Below are positions 6,502-11,861 of a DNA stretch of 11,861 bases, one piece after another. The stretch lies in the NCBI GenBank assembly GCA_014361095.1, contig JACIWF010000031.1, positions 1 through 11,861 on the forward strand, given 5' to 3'. Below the pieces are notes generated by a model, which was not told the DNA's origin, searched no databases, and saw only the letters and a program-made list of their open reading frames with translations. Both the position numbers and the translations under genes were made by a program. The stretch comes from Hadesarchaea archaeon. GTDB taxonomy: Archaea; Hadarchaeota; Hadarchaeia; Hadarchaeales; Hadarchaeaceae. Position 1 is the stretch's first letter; each line of letters begins with the position of its first letter.

Positions 6502-6531
6502 CGACTCACTTCTCTAACTTCTCCCGTGAAA

Positions 6532-6544
6532 GATAAATAAACTT
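6532..6544. promoter_or_regulatory. Shared divergent promoter (TATA-like) for SRP54 and the sugar operon
   Basis: The plus strand reads GATAAATAAACTT (6532-6544) and the minus strand AAGTTTATTTATC; both are good archaeal TATA sequences. The centre (about 6537) is 36 bases from the SRP54 ATG and 35 bases from the nucleotidyltransferase ATG, an almost exactly symmetric arrangement. No second AT-rich element is present in the gap, so one box apparently serves both directions. Confidence 0.55.
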
Positions 6545-6571
6545 AGCAACCAAGTGTTTCCCGGTGTTGAC

Positions 6572-7588
6572 ATGAAAGCCTTAATTCTTGCCGGCGGATT
6601 TGCCAAAAGGCTGGGCACCATCGGGGAGCTGATGCCAAAGGCAATGATCATGGAAAAGGGTGACACCATCCTCAACAACCTAATCAAAAAGCTCCGAGCC
6701 GTAAACTTGGAGCCGATCATCTCAACGAACAAAAAATTCGAGAGGTTCTTCTCCGGTTACCCGAACGTCATCGTTGAGGGCGCTCTGGCCGAGGAGCAGA
6801 AACTAGGAGCTGTCTCCGCAATCTGGAACGCGATTGAAACGATGAAAATTGAGGAGGACCTCATGGTGATCTGCGCCGACAACTATTTTTCCTCAGGCTT
6901 TGAAGGCTTCGTCTCCAGCTACACCGGGGAGCCGCTCGTTGGCATATACTATGTGGGACAGAATCCTGAGATGAGGCCCGAGGAAATGGCCACAGTAAAG
7001 TTTGAGGGCAGCGACAAATACCCACCTCCAGCCAACAGCTTCTTCTTCACCGATTTTAAGGAGAAGGTCAGCCCCCCTCTCAGCAGTTACGTCAGCACTG
7101 GGGTTTACATCTTTCCCAAGCACATCTTTCCCATTCTCGGCGATTTCTGCAGGAGTTCTAAGCAAGACGCTCCGGGGTTCTTCATCCAGCACCTGATGCA
7201 GATCGGGGTGAAGGTCAAAGGATACCTGTTCAGCGGTGACTGGTATGATGTTTCCCACAAAAGCTACCTTCAGGCCTTCCGCGAGGCAAGGGTGGTAAAA
7301 AACGACGACCGCTACATCGTCTGCGACAGGGCAATTGGTGGCAACTTGGTGCTCTCCATCACCATTCTCCATGCAGGAAAACAGACAACTGGACATTCCC
7401 ACCCGGTGGGCGAGGTCTACTTCTTCGTTGAGGGAGAGGGGGAAATAGAAACTAACGGGAGCAGACGACGAGTTAGGGAAAAGGATGTGGTGACAATTGC
7501 CCCGAACGAGTTCCACCGGGTGCACAATAACCGGGAAAATGATCTCATCTTCATCTCGGTTTTCGAGAAATATGGTGAAAGAGGATAG
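6572..7588 (+). CDS. Sugar-phosphate nucleotidyltransferase fused to C-terminal cupin
   Basis: A 338-residue two-domain protein. Residues 1-235 are a nucleotidyltransferase of the NTP_transferase family, which joins a sugar 1-phosphate and an NTP into an NDP-sugar. It has LAGGFAKRL and MPKAM (6-25, with the Arg and Lys of the usual signature but K for the common T before RL), ADN (102-104), SSYVSTGVYIF (171-181) and GDWYDVSHKSYL (222-233). Residues about 255-335 are a cupin with a complete metal site: HSHPVGE (275-281) and PNEFHRVHN (311-319, H315). Which sugar and base it uses cannot be read. The cupin may be a phosphosugar isomerase or regulatory domain. The start at ATG 6572 follows GGTGTT by 3 bases and begins directly at the family N-terminus; an upstream in-frame codon (6554) lacks such support. 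It is first in a three-gene operon; the next start is 2 bases after its stop. Confidence 0.88.
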   Translation: MKALILAGGFAKRLGTIGELMPKAMIMEKGDTILNNLIKKLRAVNLEPIISTNKKFERFFSGYPNVIVEGALAEEQKLGAVSAIWNAIETMKIEEDLMVICADNYFSSGFEGFVSSYTGEPLVGIYYVGQNPEMRPEEMATVKFEGSDKYPPPANSFFFTDFKEKVSPPLSSYVSTGVYIFPKHIFPILGDFCRSSKQDAPGFFIQHLMQIGVKVKGYLFSGDWYDVSHKSYLQAFREARVVKNDDRYIVCDRAIGGNLVLSITILHAGKQTTGHSHPVGEVYFFVEGEGEIETNGSRRRVREKDVVTIAPNEFHRVHNNRENDLIFISVFEKYGERG

Positions 7589-7590
7589 AA

Positions 7591-8652
7591 TTGTCCGGAT
7601 CTGAAGAAATCCGTCTGAAAAAATGGTCAGAAACTGCTTGGTTAAAAGATCCGAATGCTGGATTTCGCCTTGTCAGTCAAGTGATAGAGTTCAGACAGGA
7701 CCCCTTAACGGGGAGAAAATGCAGAATAAACGTCACACGGGCGCTGAGACCAAAGGTTGTTGCTCGAGGTGGTCAATCGTTCGAGAACCTGATAAAAGAG
7801 TCCAAGGCTGGATGCCCCTTCTGCCCGGAACACATTGAAAAATACACGCCGGCTTTCGCGGACGGTTTTCCGAAGAGAATAAAATTCAACAGATGTTGGT
7901 TGTTCCCCAATCACTACCCATTTGGAAGATTCCATGCGGTTGGTGTCCTTTCCGATGAGCACTATCTCGAAATTAACGCGTTTGATCCTAAGATGATTGA
8001 GGACTGCCTAAGGGCCTGTCTGAAGTACTTCAAAATCGTCCATTCAAAGCACCCTGATTTCAAATACTGGTATTTCAACTGGAACCACCTCCCACCAGGC
8101 GCCGCCAGCATCATCCACCCACATGTCCAGATCTTCGCTGACACTGTACCAACTCCCCATCTGCAAGAGCTGATCAAAAGCAGCGAAAAGTTACATGAGA
8201 GAACTGGGACCAATTTTTGGTCAGAACTCGTCAGAACGGAGAAAAGAATTGGCGATAGGTTCATTGCCAAGAGTGGTTCGATTAACTGGCTCGCAAGCTT
8301 TGCCCCGCAGGGCAATAATGAAGTTATGGCGATCTTCGATGACATCTCCTCCATCGCCCATGCCAGTACTAGGCGCTTGAGTGAATTTTGCCAGGGGCTC
8401 TCGCTAATACTGCGTGGTTATCATAAAATAGGCGTCCGCAGTTTCAACATGGCCCTGTTCTCCGGACCCTGTAATGAAGACCTGAGCGAATTTTATCTCC
8501 TCAACGCCAGAATGGTCTCAAGACCGGATCCGGCCCCATTCTACACCAGCGATGTTGGTTTTATGGAAAAATTTCATGGAGAACCTGTTATCGAGAAAAT
8601 GCCCGAGGATATGGCTAAAAGTCTGGTGAAGATTTTTGAAAGTGATAAATAA
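7591..8652 (+). CDS. GalT-family (HIT-like) nucleotidylyltransferase
   Basis: A 353-residue protein like galactose-1-phosphate uridylyltransferase and its relatives, which swap nucleotidyl groups between sugar phosphates through a histidine intermediate. It shows the first Cys pair CPFC (75-78), FPNHYPFGRFHAVGV (105-119), and the active-site block PPGAASIIHPHVQ (168-180) with the HPHxQ nucleophile motif intact. Length is normal for GalT. Substrate is uncertain, since the same fold includes NDP-glucose phosphorylases, so I give no gene symbol. The start is TTG 7591, preceded by GAGG at 6 bases; no ATG lies between the previous stop (7586-7588) and the conserved region. It sits between the nucleotidyltransferase-cupin gene and the PfkB kinase, so a role in NDP-sugar interconversion or salvage is likely. 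Confidence 0.85.
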   Translation: MSGSEEIRLKKWSETAWLKDPNAGFRLVSQVIEFRQDPLTGRKCRINVTRALRPKVVARGGQSFENLIKESKAGCPFCPEHIEKYTPAFADGFPKRIKFNRCWLFPNHYPFGRFHAVGVLSDEHYLEINAFDPKMIEDCLRACLKYFKIVHSKHPDFKYWYFNWNHLPPGAASIIHPHVQIFADTVPTPHLQELIKSSEKLHERTGTNFWSELVRTEKRIGDRFIAKSGSINWLASFAPQGNNEVMAIFDDISSIAHASTRRLSEFCQGLSLILRGYHKIGVRSFNMALFSGPCNEDLSEFYLLNARMVSRPDPAPFYTSDVGFMEKFHGEPVIEKMPEDMAKSLVKIFESDK

Positions 8653-8668
8653 TATAACACGGAAGAAA

Positions 8669-9607
8669 ATGTTAAAGATCCTGTCAATCGGAGATCTCAA
8701 CATCGATATTGTTATCCCATTTGAGATGCCGTCCCATGGAAAACAGGTTTTTGTAAAGGATTGTCATTTTTCAGGAGGTGGCTGCGCCGCCAACTTTGCG
8801 GTGGCCTGCGCTAGGCTGGGGGCAAAAAGCAAGCTGGTCTCACGCATCGGTGCGGACATATTTAGCAAATATCTCCTAACGGAACTAAGACGTCACGGGG
8901 TCGATGAAAAGGACATCGTCGTCTCGACCCGCGATAAAACTGGAGTTTCTCTAGCAATGGTCAGAGGTGGTGATAGATCCATCATTACCCATCGCGGCGC
9001 CAATGCCACTCTTTCCCTAGCCGACCTCAAAGGGTTCAAAATGGATGCTGAGCTGGTCCACCTACCGTCATTTTTCATTTTGGAAAGGTTAAGGCCAAGT
9101 TATGTAAAGATTGAAAAATGGGCCCGAAAAGCCGGTGCCCTGATATCATTCGACACTGGTTGGGATCCCAGTGGCCGGTGGAGCAGGACCAAACATTTGT
9201 TGAAGGCGCTGAGGGGGTGCGATTTTTTTCTACCGAATCTCCACGAAGCCAGGTCAATATTAAATAAACCGCGAGGTAATCCAAAAGAGCTAGCCGAGGA
9301 ACTTTTATTAATGGGGATAAAGACTGTGGCTATAAAATTGGGCCACCGCGGGGCTTTTGTGGCCGATGGATCAACTTCCGCTTACATTCCACCGCTCAGG
9401 GTCAAAGTTATCGATCCCACCGGTGCGGGCGACGTTTTCAACGCTGCCTTTCTTCTTAGCTACATCAAAACCCGGGACCTCATAAAATCAGGCAGATTTG
9501 CCAGCGCGGCCGCGGCCATCAAAATAGCTGGCGCCGGCTGGTCCAGTTATCCAACCGCGGCACAGGTGCACCGGTTTTTGCGAAAGCATCCGCCTGAAAA
9601 CACCTAG
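8669..9607 (+). CDS. PfkB/ribokinase-family sugar kinase
   Basis: A 312-residue kinase of the PfkB/ribokinase superfamily, which phosphorylates sugars or nucleosides with a nucleoside triphosphate. It shows SIGDLNIDIVIP at the start, the first signature around residues 36-62 (GGGCAANFAVACARLG, then SRIGAD), LPNLHEA (188-194) with the metal-binding NxxE pair, and the second signature DPTGAGDVFNAAFL (249-262) with catalytic Asp255. The substrate cannot be told from sequence; glucose, another hexose or a nucleoside are all possible. I start at ATG 8669, with GGAAG 3 bases upstream, rather than at an upstream TTG inside the GalT-like gene. It follows that gene by 16 bases and is last in the operon. 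Its stop is 3 bases from the stop of the convergent TreT gene. Confidence 0.9.
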   Translation: MLKILSIGDLNIDIVIPFEMPSHGKQVFVKDCHFSGGGCAANFAVACARLGAKSKLVSRIGADIFSKYLLTELRRHGVDEKDIVVSTRDKTGVSLAMVRGGDRSIITHRGANATLSLADLKGFKMDAELVHLPSFFILERLRPSYVKIEKWARKAGALISFDTGWDPSGRWSRTKHLLKALRGCDFFLPNLHEARSILNKPRGNPKELAEELLLMGIKTVAIKLGHRGAFVADGSTSAYIPPLRVKVIDPTGAGDVFNAAFLLSYIKTRDLIKSGRFASAAAAIKIAGAGWSSYPTAAQVHRFLRKHPPENT

Positions 9608-9610
9608 CTA

Positions 9611-10852
9611 TTAAATTTCGCTGCCGAGATCAGCCTTCACCAGCTCGATGTGGATCCTCAAATAATTTCTCAGATCTTTAGTGATCAGAAAATTCCTTCT
9701 CACGTGCTCCTCACCGTTTCGCCCCAACATCCTGGCCAGCCAGCCCATCCTTAATAACTGCTCGACTCTGTCCGCCGCCTCTCGAAGATCTCTGACCAAA
9801 AAGCCCGTGACACCATTTATGACCTGCAAAGTTATCCCGCCGGCCCTAGTTCCCACGACGGGGGTTCCCTTCCAAAGTGCCTCAGCAACCGTGAGCCCAA
9901 AACCTTCTTTGATCGACAGTTGGAGGCCCACTCTAAAGGATCTCTGAAAGGCGTTTACCTCTTTATCACCCACACCATCACGATTTGTCAAGACGTGAAT
10001 ATCCCTGCATCCAGAGGCATGGGCAATCGTTTTCCGATACCACTCTTTTCCCTCCGGATCATCTCCGGCAAAAGAACCGACGAGCAGCAATTGAAGATCC
10101 GGCATTCTGCTCCTGATCTTCTTATAGACATCGATCACTCCTAGTTGATTTTTCCAAGGATCAAAACGACTCACTTGGCCGATGATGGGTCGATTTGGAT
10201 CTATGTCAAACCTCTCGAGGATGTCGAGCACCTCGCCATGATCCATCGGCCTGTTTTTCTCGGAAAGGGGGTCTATGGTCGGATGCCGGACAAAAACTTT
10301 GATACCGCGAACGTCCCTCGGGATGTAATTTTCTCGGGAGAACACCAACGCATCGTACTTCATCACGAATTTTCTCAGGAATCTCCAGACTGCTGGAGCG
10401 GGATCCGATGTATCAATATGACAACGCCAGATCCATTTTCCGGATTTTTTACTTTCAATTAAGGGTAACGGTTGGGGATCGTGTACCACCACCACGTCGC
10501 TGTCCAGAGACAATGATTTGGCACTGCGATTGTTGACCGAAAGGTAAATCTTCTCCATCTTTCTCGTGATTGCGATCGAGTGGTCTCCCTGCAAAGCATT
10601 GTGAATTTTCTTGGTCACGCTGAAAAAGTTTTCACCGCCGTCTAATATCTCCCATTTTGTCCTCAAGCCGAGTGAGCGAGTGAGCGGAACCAAACTTTTC
10701 AGGATCTCCGCCACGCCGCCGCCATTCTTGGTGGTGTTCACATGAGTGATTTTGGCTCCCTTGACCCTGCTGGCCAGCTCGATTATATTCATGACCTCAT
10801 CTTCGCCAACTATGGGCACATAATCCCTGATTTTTCGCTGCACCAAATTCAA
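9611..10852 (-). CDS. treT: Trehalose glycosyltransferring synthase TreT (GT4 family)
   Basis: TreT makes trehalose from an NDP-glucose and glucose in a retaining, often reversible reaction; its home is the cytoplasm of archaea and some bacteria. The 413 residues match the archaeal enzyme closely. Visible motifs are NGGGVAE (43-49), HNALQG (84-89), HDPQP (124-128), WRCHID (142-147), DPLSEKN (194-200), SRFDPWK (228-234), DDPEG (264-268), EVNAFQR (298-304) and KEGFGLTVAEALWKG (315-329, nucleotide binding). The start is uncertain: TTG 10852 overlaps the CBS gene stop (TTGA), while TTG 10846 and GTG 10843 are also in frame after GGGTG. It is co-transcribed behind the CBS protein and converges on the PfkB kinase, so the neighbours are probably the suppliers or users of its sugar substrates. 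Confidence 0.93.
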   Translation of the reverse strand: MNLVQRKIRDYVPIVGEDEVMNIIELASRVKGAKITHVNTTKNGGGVAEILKSLVPLTRSLGLRTKWEILDGGENFFSVTKKIHNALQGDHSIAITRKMEKIYLSVNNRSAKSLSLDSDVVVVHDPQPLPLIESKKSGKWIWRCHIDTSDPAPAVWRFLRKFVMKYDALVFSRENYIPRDVRGIKVFVRHPTIDPLSEKNRPMDHGEVLDILERFDIDPNRPIIGQVSRFDPWKNQLGVIDVYKKIRSRMPDLQLLLVGSFAGDDPEGKEWYRKTIAHASGCRDIHVLTNRDGVGDKEVNAFQRSFRVGLQLSIKEGFGLTVAEALWKGTPVVGTRAGGITLQVINGVTGFLVRDLREAADRVEQLLRMGWLARMLGRNGEEHVRRNFLITKDLRNYLRIHIELVKADLGSEI

Positions 10853-11718
10853 GCACCCATCTTGCTGGCCAAGAAAGCAGCCCCTTTTGTCCTAACTGGC
10901 TTCGTTATCAGATCTATCCTTGAAACCATTCCCACAAGCCGATTTTCCGAGGTCACCACTGGCAGGCCACTTACCTCGTTGTCAACTATTTTGTTTATAG
11001 CCTCACCGATATCACATCCCGACAAGATCGAGACCGGACGGGACATTATCTCTTCAACCCTCTCTCGCAGCACATCCTCAACTATGGTGTCGTCAGGGAG
11101 CGAATCTAGATTACTGGAATGGACCAGAATATGGTGCAAGATGTCCGTCGCGGTAACTATGCCCACCAGCTTATCTTCAAGGACGACGGGTAGCCTTCTG
11201 ATCTGTCTGTCGGTCATCATTACTGCTGCCTCAAACAAAGTCACCTCAGGTTTGATGCAGTAGACTTGGTCCCGCATGACCTCGCCGACTTTCATCTCAA
11301 TTGGTTTGCCCCGCAGTTTAGTCAAAATTGATGCCTCGCTCACCATGCCCTTCAGCGCCCCGCTGGAATCCACGATAAAAACGTGGCCCAGCGAGTTTTC
11401 AGCCATATACTGCAACAGCACCTCAAGCGATATCCACTCTGGGAAGATATTGTGCGCTTCATCTGAGAAGAGATAGATCGGCTCCATTAGAGTTCCCTTT
11501 AGCCCCTTCCTTGCCCTCAATGCTTCACCGCGCCTGCCCACCAGCACCTCAAGAATTCTGCGTCCACTGATCACACCTTTGATAAAATTTTTTTCGTCCA
11601 TCACGGGGACTCTATAGGGGCTGCGTTTGCCACCCAGATAGCCGAGGGCAAGCAAAAGCTGATCATTCCATCTAAGAGGTGGTGGCTTGATCAATAAATC
11701 TTTGACTTCCAACATCAT
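10849..11718 (-). CDS. Four-CBS-motif protein, probable nucleotide sensor
   Basis: A 289-residue protein made almost wholly of CBS motifs (two Bateman modules), about residues 5-62, 76-136, 144-200 and 222-274. Repeating signs are the turns GVISGRRILEVL, GMVSEASILTKL, GIVTATDILHHI and GMVSRIDLITKP; the third and fourth motifs are the most canonical (TxTDI-like Asp after G-h-h-T/S). CBS pairs usually bind AMP, ATP or related adenosyl ligands, so the protein may sense energy state. No enzyme domain or DNA-binding helix is present. The first two motifs look degenerate (DEKNFIKG, DSSGALKG). It has tandem ATGs at 11718 and 11715, with GGGATGA immediately upstream and a TATA box about 34 bases upstream. 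Its TGA overlaps the TTG of TreT, implying shared translation and a possible regulatory partnership. Confidence 0.9.
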   Translation of the reverse strand: MMLEVKDLLIKPPPLRWNDQLLLALGYLGGKRSPYRVPVMDEKNFIKGVISGRRILEVLVGRRGEALRARKGLKGTLMEPIYLFSDEAHNIFPEWISLEVLLQYMAENSLGHVFIVDSSGALKGMVSEASILTKLRGKPIEMKVGEVMRDQVYCIKPEVTLFEAAVMMTDRQIRRLPVVLEDKLVGIVTATDILHHILVHSSNLDSLPDDTIVEDVLRERVEEIMSRPVSILSGCDIGEAINKIVDNEVSGLPVVTSENRLVGMVSRIDLITKPVRTKGAAFLASKMGA

Positions 11719-11747
11719 TCATCCCAACTAAATCTGTAGCCGAATCC

Positions 11748-11757
11748 CATATAACTG
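11748..11757 (-). promoter_or_regulatory. TATA-like box for the CBS-TreT operon
   Basis: The minus strand reads CAGTTATATGG (centre about 11752). It lies about 34 bases before the ATG at 11718, the same spacing as at the other promoters in this window. It predicts a leader of about 8-10 bases. Confidence 0.45.
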
Positions 11758-11815
11758 ACGCGAATCCAGCAGGTGCCTTTCCAACTTAAATGGACATCAG
11801 GCCCCACCATAGATA

Positions 11816-11861
11816 ACTAAATAGCTCCAGTAACAGAGAGAATTGCGTATGATGATCAAGT
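11816..11861 (+). other. Possible promoter and start of a divergent gene cut by the window edge
   Basis: The end of the window holds ACTAAATAG (11817-11825), a TATA-like element, and tandem ATGs at 11849 and 11852 with GAGAG (11836-11840) about 8 bases before the first. A gene reading rightwards from the CBS operon is possible. Only four codons are visible, so there is no protein evidence. The rest of the 11719-11861 stretch shows no gene or RNA that I can recognise. Confidence 0.25.

Noticed and set aside
6893..7525. 210-residue open frame on the minus strand opposite the nucleotidyltransferase-cupin gene
   Set aside because: Antisense to clear catalytic and cupin motifs; composition is not protein-like.
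1..11861. tRNA, rRNA, CRISPR array, insertion sequence or attachment site
   Set aside because: No direct repeat arrays, transposase-like frames, tRNA-like cloverleaf sequence or terminal inverted repeats were seen by eye.

Overview
The window is a compact piece of archaeal chromosome. The evidence is SRP54, ribosomal protein L21e, RNA polymerase subunit Rpo4 next to a DUF655 protein, a UPF0147 protein, an SSSCA1-type zinc-ribbon protein and an archaeal-type trehalose synthase (TreT). Recognisable TATA-like boxes sit about 35 nt upstream of start codons. Gene order (L21e, Rpo4, DUF655) is euryarchaeal in style. The 3' part of hypF suggests a lineage with a [NiFe] hydrogenase. I cannot name the species; an uncultivated euryarchaeal-type lineage is a guess.

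Layout, left to right. Positions 2-982 (+) hold the end of hypF. Positions 3065-1007 (-) hold a run of four genes: SSSCA1-like zinc ribbon, small winged helix, CPBP membrane protease, and an ATP-cone/Mrr-like nuclease; this last gene converges on hypF. Divergent from that run, 3139-3817 (+) carries UPF0147 and an unrecognised helical protein. Positions 6501-3824 (-) carry the housekeeping run SRP54, L21e, Rpo4 and DUF655. Divergent from SRP54, 6572-9607 (+) carries a sugar operon: a nucleotidyltransferase-cupin fusion, a GalT-family protein and a PfkB sugar kinase. Converging on it, 11718-9611 (-) carries a four-CBS protein overlapping the TreT gene.

Working together: the 6.6-11.7 kb region looks like an NDP-sugar/trehalose island. 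Nucleotidyltransferase, GalT-family and kinase genes could make or recycle an NDP-sugar, and TreT interconverts NDP-glucose plus glucose with trehalose. The CBS protein, translationally coupled to TreT, could report adenine-nucleotide state. This grouping is inference from gene content and order. The second accessory unit (zinc ribbon, winged helix, CPBP protease, ATP-cone nuclease) has no function I can assign.

No tRNA, rRNA, CRISPR array, insertion sequence or long repeat was seen. No stretch over 300 bases lacks a gene; the largest gap is the 143 bases at the right end. Several starts are GTG or TTG, and many starts are preceded at 3-4 nt by a GTGAT-like Shine-Dalgarno core.
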